Positions 9,243 to 17,520 of a stretch of 64,000 bases of DNA are shown in pieces. The position numbers were made by a program, and so were the translations under genes. The notes beneath the pieces are model-generated. The model made no database searches. It was given only the letters and a program-made list of their open reading frames with translations, and was not told the DNA's origin. The stretch comes from an uncultured Paracoccaceae bacterium (GTDB lineage: Bacteria; Pseudomonadota; Alphaproteobacteria; Rhodobacterales; Rhodobacteraceae). The DNA lies in contig CANMQJ010000012.1 in the NCBI GenBank assembly GCA_947500005.1, positions 1 through 64,000 of the forward strand. The letters run 5' to 3'. Position 1 is the first letter of the stretch, and each line of letters starts with the position of its first letter.

Positions 9243-9845
9243 GTGAGCAAGATCATCGAATTCTACTATGATTTCGGCAGCCCCAACGCGTATCTCGCCC
9301 ACAAAACACTTGCGGGGCTCATCGAACGTGGTGGAGCAAGCCTTGTCTATCGCCCTATACTCTTGGGCGGGGTGTTCAAGGCGACCGGTAACAAAAGTCC
9401 TATGGAGGCTTTTGAAGGCATCCGGCACAAGCTCGGCTACTTCCAGCGCGAAACTCAGCGTTTTGTCCGCCGGCATGGGATCAAGTTCTACATGAACCCG
9501 CATTTTCCACTCAACACTTTGACCGTGATGCGTGGCGCTGTCCACGCTCAGGGCAAGCCTTGGGAGCGTGAGTACACCGACGCGGTGTTCGACGCGATCT
9601 GGGTACATGGCCAGAAGATGGACGATCTCGCAGTGATTGCCGAGGTTCTGAGGGAACGGGAGTTGCCCGCGCGCGAAATTGGCGAGGCGGTACAGAGTGC
9701 CGAGGTCAAGCAGGCACTTGTGGGTGCGACTGAAGCAGCGGTCGAGCGTGGCGTGTTTGGCGCGCCGATGATGTTTCTCGGGGATGAACCCTTTTTCGGC
9801 AAGGACTCGCTCTATGAACTGGACGTGGAGTTGCGCGATGTCTGA
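9243..9845 (+). CDS. 2-hydroxychromene-2-carboxylate isomerase-like DsbA-family protein
   Basis: A 200-aa DsbA/kappa-GST-like protein starting at GTG (9243) behind GGAGGCGATGCA. The N-terminal EFYYDFGSPNAYLAHK matches the HCCA isomerase family, which uses glutathione to isomerise chromene carboxylates in naphthalene degradation; the Ser of the GSP segment is the expected active-site residue. The C-terminal FGAPMMFLGDEPFFGKD block is also typical. Chromene carboxylate need not be its substrate, since many homologs sit in aliphatic pathways. Its 3' end overlaps the convergent IclR gene by 34 bp. Confidence 0.83.
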   Translation: MSKIIEFYYDFGSPNAYLAHKTLAGLIERGGASLVYRPILLGGVFKATGNKSPMEAFEGIRHKLGYFQRETQRFVRRHGIKFYMNPHFPLNTLTVMRGAVHAQGKPWEREYTDAVFDAIWVHGQKMDDLAVIAEVLRERELPAREIGEAVQSAEVKQALVGATEAAVERGVFGAPMMFLGDEPFFGKDSLYELDVELRDV

Positions 9846-10636
9846 TCGGGCCTGAGACCAAGGATCCCCGCCGCGTTGCGCAATTCGCCCGCATAATGGT
9901 TTTCCAACTCCTCGCGGGAGACATGGAAACTGGGTCCGCCGGCGTTCAATCCCCAAATCCTGCTTCCGTTAAGCGACAATACCGGGACCGCCACGGCGTT
10001 CACATCGCGGCGCCAATCGCCATAGCTGGTACAGAACCCCTTTTCAGCAAATTCCCCGACCGCCTCTTTCGCCATGCGCCTCAACTGCGCTTCGTCCAGA
10101 TCGCGATCTTCGCAACCTGCACGGATTGCTGCTTCGCGCTCGGCTTCGGGCATAATTGCCAGGATCGCTCGTCCCATCGCTGAACGAAAAAGAGGTAAGC
10201 GTTTGCCCACATGCATGGACAGCGCCACATCCTCGCGCGAGCGGTGCACGGCGACATAGACCACGTCCGCACGGTGAGCTTCGCCAAGCGCCGCCGTGAT
10301 ATAGGAATTGGGTCCACTGCTCAGCCCACGCAGCACGTCGCGGGCCCGCTCGGAAATGTCACGGCCGGCCAACACACCGAACCCCAGCTGCAACACCCCT
10401 ACCCCCAGCCTGTATGCGCCGCTGTCGCGTTCCTGAACAAGATACCCAAGTTGACAAAGCGTATAGGTCAGTCGGGACACGGTCGGGCGTGGCAACCTGG
10501 TTCGCTCGGACAGGTCGAGATTGCTGAGCCGCGTCTCGCCGGGCCGGAAACAGCGCAAAACGTCCAGACCGCGCGCCAACGCGGTGACGAAATTGCGATC
10601 CTTGGCGTCTTCGGGGAAATCCGGCCCGACCATCAT
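9812..10636 (-). CDS. IclR family transcriptional regulator
   Basis: A 274-aa regulator with an N-terminal winged helix-turn-helix (about residues 15-80; ARGLDVLRCF and RLPRPTVSRLTYTL) and a C-terminal IclR effector domain with the GRAILA-like segment and the GLNAGGP signature. The ATG at 10636 follows AAAGGGTAGA. It ends the minus-strand catabolic operon, one base after the kinase stop, and probably responds to a pathway acid or CoA ester to control the surrounding divergent operons. No operator could be assigned by eye. Confidence 0.9.
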   Translation of the reverse strand: MMVGPDFPEDAKDRNFVTALARGLDVLRCFRPGETRLSNLDLSERTRLPRPTVSRLTYTLCQLGYLVQERDSGAYRLGVGVLQLGFGVLAGRDISERARDVLRGLSSGPNSYITAALGEAHRADVVYVAVHRSREDVALSMHVGKRLPLFRSAMGRAILAIMPEAEREAAIRAGCEDRDLDEAQLRRMAKEAVGEFAEKGFCTSYGDWRRDVNAVAVPVLSLNGSRIWGLNAGGPSFHVSREELENHYAGELRNAAGILGLRPDQTSRNSTSSS

Positions 10637-10637
10637 T

Positions 10638-11663
10638 CTACCCTTTGAGCGCTTTCAGGCCGTTTTCGGCAAAGACATCGACATACTGGCCCAGACGCTT
10701 TGCGCGTTCGGGGTTCGAGGCATTGCCGTCCAAAGCGCGTTTGTAGACGCCCTGGATGATCCCCGCCATACGGAAGAAGTTGAAAGCCAGATAAAAGCCG
10801 AACCGGTCGATTCCGGGCAGACCGCGACGCTGGCAATAGCGGGCGATGAACTCTTCGTCCGTCGGCAGCCCAAGGGCCGCCCTGTCGATCCCGGCCAGAC
10901 CGCGTCCTTCCTTGCCGGGCGGCATCTGCCACTGCATGATCACCGCCGCCAGATCCGCGTAAGGGTGGCCTATCGTGGATAATTCCCAATCAAGAACGCC
11001 AAGGCACGCCGTGCCGTCCTTCTCGAAAATCATGTTGTCGATGCGATAATCGCCATGCACCAGCGTTCGCTGCCCGTCATCTTCGGGCATGGCCTCGGGG
11101 AGCGACTTGATCAGCGCGTCCATGGCCGGTATCACTTGCGTTTCAGAGGCGCGATACTGCTTGGACCAGCGCCCGATCTGCCGTTCGAAGTAGTTGCCCG
11201 GCGGCCCGTAACCGGACAGTCCGACCGCGTCGATGTCGACCATGTGCAACTCGGCCAATACGCGGTTCATCTCGTCAACGATGGCTGCGCGGGTTTCGTT
11301 GCTTTCCCCTTCCATCGTCGGCTCATTGAAATTCCGGCCGTCGAGATGTTCCATCACATAGAAGGCCGAGCCGATCACAGCATCGTCTTCACACAGGAGA
11401 TACATTTTGCCGACGGGGACATTGGTGTCGGCAAGCGCGCTTTGCACCCTGAATTCGCGGTCGACAGCATGCGCTGATTTCAAAAGTGTCCCCGGCGGTT
11501 TGCGCCGCAACACATAGTTTCGATCCGGCGTCTTCAGCAAAAAGGTCGGGTTCGATTGCCCGGTTTCGAACTTCCTTGCCTCGAGCGGGCCGCGATATCC
11601 CTCGAGATGAGCGGAGAGATAAGCGTCGACCGCGTCGAGATCGAGCGTTTGTGAAACGGACAT
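10638..11663 (-). CDS. Phosphotransferase family protein (ACAD10/11-type kinase)
   Basis: A 341-aa protein of the aminoglycoside phosphotransferase/choline kinase fold. The catalytic Brenner motif is HGDYRIDN (H203, D205, N210), followed by the metal-binding D225 in LDWELSTIGHPYADLA. This exact block is characteristic of the kinase domain fused to acyl-CoA dehydrogenases in ACAD10/ACAD11 and of LvaA, which phosphorylates 4-hydroxyacyl-CoAs. With two acyl-CoA dehydrogenases in the same operon, phosphorylation of a hydroxyacyl-CoA is a strong possibility. It is flanked by a histidine phosphatase and the IclR gene. Confidence 0.87.
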   Translation of the reverse strand: MSVSQTLDLDAVDAYLSAHLEGYRGPLEARKFETGQSNPTFLLKTPDRNYVLRRKPPGTLLKSAHAVDREFRVQSALADTNVPVGKMYLLCEDDAVIGSAFYVMEHLDGRNFNEPTMEGESNETRAAIVDEMNRVLAELHMVDIDAVGLSGYGPPGNYFERQIGRWSKQYRASETQVIPAMDALIKSLPEAMPEDDGQRTLVHGDYRIDNMIFEKDGTACLGVLDWELSTIGHPYADLAAVIMQWQMPPGKEGRGLAGIDRAALGLPTDEEFIARYCQRRGLPGIDRFGFYLAFNFFRMAGIIQGVYKRALDGNASNPERAKRLGQYVDVFAENGLKALKG

Positions 11664-11674
11664 GGGCAGTCTCC

Positions 11675-12325
11675 TCAGCTGTAGCTCAGCAGGTCCGCGC
11701 CTTCGGGCGTGGCAAAATGCGGAGTGCTGTTGAATTCATGCAAGAAGAAGACGCGCTCATTGAAGACGAAACGCGTCATCGAGGTGTTCTTGATCTGAAG
11801 GTTCAATGCGATCATCTGTTCCGCCGGCGCGCCCAGGGCCGTTGCCACCAGCTGTCCGATGGCCCCGCCGGAACTGATCACCAGAACGCGCCGTGCCTCG
11901 GTGTCGATGGCAAAGCGCCTTGCAGCCTCCAGGCGCGCGGAAAACTCCGTCCAGCTTTCCGCAGCACCGGCGATCCCGCCTTGCTGCCATTCGCGCAAGA
12001 CGGCTCTCAACGTGCGGAAATGCGTTTTGCGATCCTTCTGGACCATATCCGGGATCGTACCGCCGTGCTTGACGCGCAAAAGGTCGTGGAAATCGTATTC
12101 GTTCCAGCCCGGATGTTCCTCGGGGGCTGCGTCGAACCCCATCGAGCGCAATGTCTCCCTCTGACGGGTCAGCGTGCCGGTCACCAATCGGTCCGGCACC
12201 CAGCCCGCCGAGCGGAGCGCCTGCCCAAGCGCTTGCGACTGACGATGGCCGAGTTCGCTCAGCAGATCGTAATTGTCTGCGCCGAATGAGGCTTGGGCAT
12301 GGCGGATGACAAGAAGTTCGGCCAT
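11675..12325 (-). CDS. Histidine phosphatase family protein
   Basis: A 216-aa member of the phosphoglycerate mutase-like superfamily. The N-terminal catalytic motif is present as LLVIRHAQAS (RHA variant of RHG), with an Arg in GTLTRQRET and a second histidine presumably supplied later in the chain. It lies 11 nt before the kinase and 3 nt after the nitronate monooxygenase-like gene in the same operon. A physical pairing of kinase and phosphatase suggests turnover of a phosphorylated pathway intermediate. A general phosphatase role cannot be excluded. Confidence 0.83.
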   Translation of the reverse strand: MAELLVIRHAQASFGADNYDLLSELGHRQSQALGQALRSAGWVPDRLVTGTLTRQRETLRSMGFDAAPEEHPGWNEYDFHDLLRVKHGGTIPDMVQKDRKTHFRTLRAVLREWQQGGIAGAAESWTEFSARLEAARRFAIDTEARRVLVISSGGAIGQLVATALGAPAEQMIALNLQIKNTSMTRFVFNERVFFLHEFNSTPHFATPEGADLLSYS

Positions 12326-12328
12326 GCC

Positions 12329-13330
12329 CTATCCTGCGAACTCGGCGGAAAGTTTCTTGCCTGCGGACATGTATTCACGTGCCACCCTGTCGACCAGGTC
12401 AGCCGCGCCTACGACCTCCTTCACGTCACCGATACCCTGGCCCGAGCCCCATATCTCTTTCCAGGCCTTCGGCTTGGAGGAACCCGACCCGAAGTTCATC
12501 GCGGACGGGTCGGCCGAAGGCAGGTTGTCGGGATCGAGGCCCGCGCGCTCGACCGAGCCCTTGAGGTAGTTGCCGTGGACACCCGTGAAGAGCGACGAAT
12601 AGACGATATCCTCGGCGGTGCTGTCGACGATCATCTGCTTGTAGGCCGCATCGGCATTGGCCTCGTGCGTGGCGATGAAAGGCGACCCCATGTAGCCGAA
12701 ATCGGCGCCGAGAGCGCGCGCCGCCAAGAGAGCCTCTCCGCTTGCGATCGCACCTGAAAGCGCCACCGGTCCGTCGAACCAGGACCGGATCTCGCGCATA
12801 AGCGCGAAAGGCGATTGCTGCCCTGCGTGACCACCCGCGCCGGCCGCCACGGCGATCAGCCCATCGGCCCCCTTGTCGATGGCCTTTTTTGCGAAGGTGT
12901 TGTTGATGATGTCGTGCAGCACCACGCCGCCGCAGGAATGGGCAGCCTCGTTCACCTCGACCCGGGCGCCGAGGGACGTGATCCAGACCGGCACCTTCCA
13001 CCTGACGCAGATCTCAAGGTCGCGCTCCAGACGCGCGTTGGAGCGGTGGACGATCTGGTTGACGGCAAAAGGCGCCGCCGGTGTGTCGGGGTTCTCCTGG
13101 TTGTGGCGGTCCAGCTCCTCGGTGATCCGTTTCAGCCAAGCTTCGAGAAGCGGCGGCTCTCCATCCGCTTCGCGCGCGTTCAACGCGGGAAAGGCTCCGA
13201 TGATCCCGGCCTTGCACTGGGCAATGACCAGATCGGGATTCGAGATGATGAAGAGCGGGGAACCGATCAGAGGGATGCGCAATCCGCGCAAGGTTTTAGG
13301 CAAGTTGGAATCGTCACGGACCATTGTCAT
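12329..13330 (-). CDS. Nitronate monooxygenase-family FMN protein
   Basis: A 333-aa TIM-barrel flavoprotein of the NMO/2-nitropropane dioxygenase family, cytoplasmic. Recognisable segments are RIPLIGSPLF at the N-terminus, AAGAGGHAGQ (FMN phosphate and catalytic loop) and GADFGYMGSPFIAT near the C-terminal FMN site. The ATG at 13330 overlaps the upstream SDR stop (ATGA). A longer open frame continues upstream to 13987 but that part is a shadow of the SDR gene. In acyl-CoA catabolic operons such proteins may act as FMN enoyl reductases or oxidases rather than on nitronates. Confidence 0.85.
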   Translation of the reverse strand: MTMVRDDSNLPKTLRGLRIPLIGSPLFIISNPDLVIAQCKAGIIGAFPALNAREADGEPPLLEAWLKRITEELDRHNQENPDTPAAPFAVNQIVHRSNARLERDLEICVRWKVPVWITSLGARVEVNEAAHSCGGVVLHDIINNTFAKKAIDKGADGLIAVAAGAGGHAGQQSPFALMREIRSWFDGPVALSGAIASGEALLAARALGADFGYMGSPFIATHEANADAAYKQMIVDSTAEDIVYSSLFTGVHGNYLKGSVERAGLDPDNLPSADPSAMNFGSGSSKPKAWKEIWGSGQGIGDVKEVVGAADLVDRVAREYMSAGKKLSAEFAG

Positions 13331-14256
13331 TCTTTCCAGTTCAGGCTCATGCCGCGCGCTTCTGCGGCCTTGCGAGCGTATTTTCGTGTCTGGCCAAAGG
13401 CATCGTGCAGTTCTACCTGTCCGGCGGGATCCGAAATCTCCGCAAAGCTGGCTGCCACCTCTTCCGGCGTGATCTCGCCGCTGGCCAGTTCGATACCTTC
13501 GGTCTCGTAGATCCGCGTTTGCGCGAAACATCCGGCCCCCGCTCCCAGGATCACGCGCGACGGGGCATCTTCGCTCACGAGGTACAGCAGTCCCGGTGTG
13601 ATCGTCTCGGGCGCCAACAGGTCCGCGGCCTCTGGGGGCAGCAGGTCTTCGGTCATGCGCGTCCTTGCAGTGGGCGCCAGCGTGTTCACCCGGATATTGT
13701 CCCTGGCCCCTTCGATGTGCAGCACGTTCATCAGCCCGACCATGGCCGCCTTGGCCGCCCCATAATTGGACTGGCCGAAATTGCCATAAAGCCCCGATCC
13801 CGAGGAGGTCAGTACCACGCGCCCATATTTCCGTTCGCGCAGGATCGGCCAGCAGGCATGGGTTACATTCGCGCTGCCGATCAGGTGAACATCCACCACC
13901 TTGCGGAAATCGGCCATGGTCATCTTGGCAAAGCTCTTGTCGCGCAGGATGCCGGCATTGTTCACCACGATATCGACGCGGCCCCATTGCGCCATGGTCT
14001 TTTCGACCATGTCGCGAACCTCGCCCTCGTCCGAGACATCGGCACCATGCGCGACCGCCTCTCCTCCCGCTGCACGGATCTCATCTACCACTTGGCTGGC
14101 GGCGTCGCCGCTTCGGCCCGAGCCATCGGTAGCCGCGCCCAAGTCATTGATCACCAGCTTCGCGCCACGCGCGGCAAGCCCGAGCGCGTGGCTCCGGCCC
14201 AGCCCGGTCCCTGCCCCGGTAACGATGGCGACGCGCCCATCAAATCGAATATCCAT
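13327..14256 (-). CDS. SDR family oxidoreductase, MFE-2/HSD17B4-like
   Basis: A 309-aa SDR whose N-terminus (VTGAGTGLGRSHAL, then VINDLGAATDGSGRS) matches the (3R)-hydroxyacyl-CoA dehydrogenase domain of peroxisomal multifunctional enzyme type 2. NNAG, the catalytic Ser in LTSSGSG and YGAAK follow. A C-terminal extension of about 45 residues beyond the SDR core is present, but no hydratase domain; the nearby MaoC protein could supply that activity. ATG 14256 has GAAGG at proper spacing, better than the TTG six bases upstream. Confidence 0.86.
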   Translation of the reverse strand: MDIRFDGRVAIVTGAGTGLGRSHALGLAARGAKLVINDLGAATDGSGRSGDAASQVVDEIRAAGGEAVAHGADVSDEGEVRDMVEKTMAQWGRVDIVVNNAGILRDKSFAKMTMADFRKVVDVHLIGSANVTHACWPILRERKYGRVVLTSSGSGLYGNFGQSNYGAAKAAMVGLMNVLHIEGARDNIRVNTLAPTARTRMTEDLLPPEAADLLAPETITPGLLYLVSEDAPSRVILGAGAGCFAQTRIYETEGIELASGEITPEEVAASFAEISDPAGQVELHDAFGQTRKYARKAAEARGMSLNWKE

Positions 14257-14268
14257 TCGCAATGCCTT

Positions 14269-15090
14269 CTACTGCAACGCTTTTTCGAAGATGTTGTGCC
14301 CCGACATCACGTTGATCCCGCCCGAGACCGGAATGATCGCGCCCGTTACATACGCAGCACCTTTTCCGCAGAGAAACAACACGCATCCCGCGATGTCCTC
14401 GTCCCGTCCAACGCGGCCCATGGGAACATCCTGGCCGACCTTTTCGCGCATCTTCTCGTCGCCCGTGGCAAATGCCGTCATCCGCGACACGAAGGGACCC
14501 GGAGCCAGCGCGTTGACCGTGACATGTCGGCCCGCCAGTTCCTTGGCGAGGATCTTGCTCATATGCATGACGGCTGCCTTTGACGCCGCGTAGCTATATG
14601 CGCCGTCGCCCATCGGGATCTCTCCCATCACCGAACCGACATTTATCACCCGCGCCGGGTCATCGAGCGTCCCGGATGCAGTCAGCATTGGCAGCAGTTT
14701 CTGCGTCAGGTCGAAAACACCGGCAACGTTCACCGACATGACCTTCTCCCAAGCCTCATAGGGAAACTTCCCAAGCGGCGCGCCCCAGGTCACCCCGGAG
14801 TTGTTCATGAGGATATCGAGAGTCTCGGTGCGTGCCCTTACCTCGCCAACCAAGGCGTCGATCCCTTCCGCATTTCCCACGTCGCCGGCAAAGCCCACGG
14901 CCGAACCCGGCGCGTCCAGCGCGTTCAACTTTTGCGCAACTTCTTCGCAGGCCTCCGTGTTGCGCGAGGCGATCAAGACGCGCGCCCCGGCGCGAACCAT
15001 CGCCTCGGCGGCCATCCGACCGATCCCGGTGGCGCCACCAGTGACCAGCGCGGTCTTTCCCGGAAGCGAGAACAACTCTTCTGGTGTCAT
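14269..15090 (-). CDS. SDR family oxidoreductase
   Basis: A 273-aa classical SDR: TGGATGIG nucleotide motif near residue 17, MNNSG in place of NNAG, YAASK catalytic pair, and a C-terminal GGINVMSG segment. It resembles the RhlG-like/3-oxoacyl reductase group. ATG 15090 follows AAGGAGTTTTA. It sits between the acyl-CoA dehydrogenase pair and the MFE-2-like SDR in the same minus-strand operon and likely handles another hydroxy/keto interconversion. Confidence 0.84.
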   Translation of the reverse strand: MTPEELFSLPGKTALVTGGATGIGRMAAEAMVRAGARVLIASRNTEACEEVAQKLNALDAPGSAVGFAGDVGNAEGIDALVGEVRARTETLDILMNNSGVTWGAPLGKFPYEAWEKVMSVNVAGVFDLTQKLLPMLTASGTLDDPARVINVGSVMGEIPMGDGAYSYAASKAAVMHMSKILAKELAGRHVTVNALAPGPFVSRMTAFATGDEKMREKVGQDVPMGRVGRDEDIAGCVLFLCGKGAAYVTGAIIPVSGGINVMSGHNIFEKALQ

Positions 15091-15099
15091 TAAAACTCC

Positions 15100-16215
15100 T
15101 TAAAATCCGCGGGCTTGCGCGACGATGTTTGCATGATATCCGTAGTCGCCAAGCCATTCGGCGGCAACCCGTGCGCGTTTCATGAAGAATCCCATGTCGA
15201 AATCGTCGGTCATTCCGATGCCGCCATGCATCTGCACGCCCTCTTGTACCGCGCGCTGAGCGGTGTCGGTCGCACGGGCCTTGGCAAGCGAGACAGCCAT
15301 CGCAGCATTGCCCGGATCTGTGTCCAACATTCTCCCGGCATTCAGAACCGCCGATGCAGTCACTTCGCATTCGCACCACAGATGCGCCGCGCGGTGTTGA
15401 AGCGCTTGAAAGGCACCGATGGGCACCCCGAACTGTTTCCGCTCCTTGAGATACGCAATGGTCATTCCCACGGCTGCCGAAGCGAGCCCCGTCATCTCTG
15501 CTGCCAGCGCTGCCTGACCTGCGCGCAAAGCAGGCACCAGAACGTCCCTTGCCCGGCCCAGTTGACCCATGATCGCTTCCCCATCCAATTCGACCTCGTC
15601 GAACAGTATGTCCGCCCCATCGCCGCTGTCGATCAGATGCAGGGCGCTTCTGTTCACACCAGTCTGGTCCGCTTCAACCTCGAACAGGGTCGGTCCTTCC
15701 TCGGTATGGGCCAGCACCAATAGCCTGTCGGCGGACAAACCTCCGACGACAAAGCGCTTTCTGCCTGACAGGCGATAGCCATTTCCAACTTTTTCTGCTT
15801 TTGATTCAATGTGCTCAGGATCGAACTTCGCGCCTTCGTCAACCGCAAGCGCGACTGTCATGTCCCCGGTCGCAATCCGTGACAGCGCGTGCCGCGACCG
15901 GTCGTCCATCACCGATGAGTAGACGGTGGTTGCGACAACTGCCGTGGGGATAAACGGGCTTTGCACCAAGGTGCGGCCCATTTCGCCCGCCAGCACACAT
16001 GCCGCAGAATGGCCCATGCCGGCGCCGCCACAATCCTCGGGGACGAGTATTCCCGCCCACCCCATTTCAGCCATCGCCTTCCAAAGGCCGGAATCGAAAA
16101 CCCTGCCTTCGTCACGCATGCGCCTCAAGTGCGATATCGGAGCTTTCTGGTCCAGGAAACCACGTGCCGCGTCAGCCAGCATGGTCTCCTCTTCGGTTCT
16201 CACGAGCTTGGCCAT
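15100..16215 (-). CDS. Acyl-CoA dehydrogenase (subunit lacking the usual C-terminal Glu motif)
   Basis: A 371-aa FAD-dependent acyl-CoA dehydrogenase with N-terminal helical, middle beta and C-terminal helical domains; the FAD-binding QMHGGIGMTDDF segment is clear near residue 335. The usual EGTSEI-type C-terminal motif carrying the catalytic Glu is absent; the tail reads FFMKRARVAAEWLGDYGYH. It lies 4 nt after a second acyl-CoA dehydrogenase that does have EGGTSE. This mirrors the alpha2beta2 pairs of actinobacterial steroid side-chain catabolism (ChsE1-ChsE2), so the two probably form one heteromeric enzyme. Confidence 0.87.
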   Translation of the reverse strand: MAKLVRTEEETMLADAARGFLDQKAPISHLRRMRDEGRVFDSGLWKAMAEMGWAGILVPEDCGGAGMGHSAACVLAGEMGRTLVQSPFIPTAVVATTVYSSVMDDRSRHALSRIATGDMTVALAVDEGAKFDPEHIESKAEKVGNGYRLSGRKRFVVGGLSADRLLVLAHTEEGPTLFEVEADQTGVNRSALHLIDSGDGADILFDEVELDGEAIMGQLGRARDVLVPALRAGQAALAAEMTGLASAAVGMTIAYLKERKQFGVPIGAFQALQHRAAHLWCECEVTASAVLNAGRMLDTDPGNAAMAVSLAKARATDTAQRAVQEGVQMHGGIGMTDDFDMGFFMKRARVAAEWLGDYGYHANIVAQARGF

Positions 16216-16219
16216 GTCT

Positions 16220-17383
16220 TTACCCCGGCAGTCCCAGAACGCGTTTCGATATGATCGAGAGCATCACCTCGGATGTGCCGCCCTCGATGGAGTTGGCCTT
16301 TGCTCTGAGCCAACTCGGCGCGCGGTCATCTTCCCAGGTCAGCGCGTCTGCACCGGCGGCCGCCATCAGCACTTCCAGCCGTTGCTTGTTCAGTTCCGTG
16401 CCCATGTATTTCAGCATGGCCGAGGCGTCCCCCGCGCCCTGCCCGGCCTCGGCCTGGTCCTTGTACCGCTCCAGCGTGAGCGCCATCGCCAAACCGTTCA
16501 CCTCGGCGCGCATCGCATCTGCCCGCAGGACCGGGTCGGACAAACCGGTTTCACTGTCGGCCAGAACCGCACCCAATGCGCGACCTGACCCCATGACACC
16601 GCCCCCGGCCGAAATCATCTCGCGCTCATGGGTGAGAAGGTATTTGGCAACATCCCAGCCTCGATTGACCTCCCCCACGACCTGCTCCTTGGGGATGCGG
16701 ACATTGTCGAGGAAGGTCTCGCAGAAAGGCGACTTGCCAGAGATCAGCTTGATGGGCCGGGTCGACACTCCTTCGCTCGCCATGTCGATCAGAACAAAGG
16801 AAATTCCCTTGTGCTTGGGCGCGTCGCGATCCGTGCGCACCAGCGCAAAAATCCAGTCGGACTTGTCGGCGTAGGAGGTCCAGATCTTCTGACCGTTGAT
16901 CAGCCAGTGATCACCCTCGTCTTCGCATCTCGTCTGCAGGCTGGCGAGATCTGATCCGGCACCGGGTTCAGAATAGCCCTGGCACCAACGGACTTCGCCT
17001 CTCGCGATCGGCGGCAGGTAGTGCAGTTTCTGCTCACGGCTGCCGAAGTACAACAGCGCCGGTCCAAGCATCCAGATCCCGAAACTGCGCAAGGGATATC
17101 GCGCTCCGATCCGGGCCATTTCCTCGTGATATATCTTGTCCTGGTCCCGGTCGAACCCCGCGCCGCCATATTCGACCGGCCATGTCGGAACCGTGTACCC
17201 TTTTGTGACGCAGCGTTCCAGCCAGGTACGTTGGTCTTCGGAGTCGAATTGCCAGTTCTTTCCGCCCCAGCAGATGCTAGCCTCGTCATTGCGACCGTCG
17301 CGCATCGATTGCGGACAGTTCTGGTCAAGCCAGGCGCGCAATTCTTCGCGGAAAGCGCGTAGGTCTTCGGTCTCTTCCGCCAT
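16220..17383 (-). CDS. Acyl-CoA dehydrogenase (catalytic-Glu subunit)
   Basis: A 387-aa acyl-CoA dehydrogenase with the signature YSEPGAGSDLA in the middle domain and EGGTSEVMLSII near the C-terminus, the Glu being the expected catalytic base. ATG 17383 is chosen because GGGAGGAGAC precedes it; a longer frame to 17467 has no homology. It is the first gene of the large minus-strand operon running to the IclR gene (ACAD, ACAD, SDR, SDR, NMO, phosphatase, kinase, IclR) and diverges from a quinone oxidoreductase gene 137 bp away. Confidence 0.89.
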   Translation of the reverse strand: MAEETEDLRAFREELRAWLDQNCPQSMRDGRNDEASICWGGKNWQFDSEDQRTWLERCVTKGYTVPTWPVEYGGAGFDRDQDKIYHEEMARIGARYPLRSFGIWMLGPALLYFGSREQKLHYLPPIARGEVRWCQGYSEPGAGSDLASLQTRCEDEGDHWLINGQKIWTSYADKSDWIFALVRTDRDAPKHKGISFVLIDMASEGVSTRPIKLISGKSPFCETFLDNVRIPKEQVVGEVNRGWDVAKYLLTHEREMISAGGGVMGSGRALGAVLADSETGLSDPVLRADAMRAEVNGLAMALTLERYKDQAEAGQGAGDASAMLKYMGTELNKQRLEVLMAAAGADALTWEDDRAPSWLRAKANSIEGGTSEVMLSIISKRVLGLPG

Positions 17384-17520
17384 GTCTCCTCCCACATGCA
17401 GATTTGCCGTTTCGCAGTGCAGAATTGCATTTCGGGATATGGTTGACAACACATTGCCCGGCGCCAAGACTTCACGTCAAATCGCGGTACGACAACCTGC
17501 CGCGCAGAGGAGTGACAGAC

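Noticed and set aside
13331..13987. Upstream extension of the nitronate monooxygenase frame (552-codon ORF 12329-13987)
   Set aside because: The extra 219 codons lie antiparallel-in-frame within the MFE-2-like SDR gene on the same strand and have no family homology; the ATGA overlap fixes the start at 13330.
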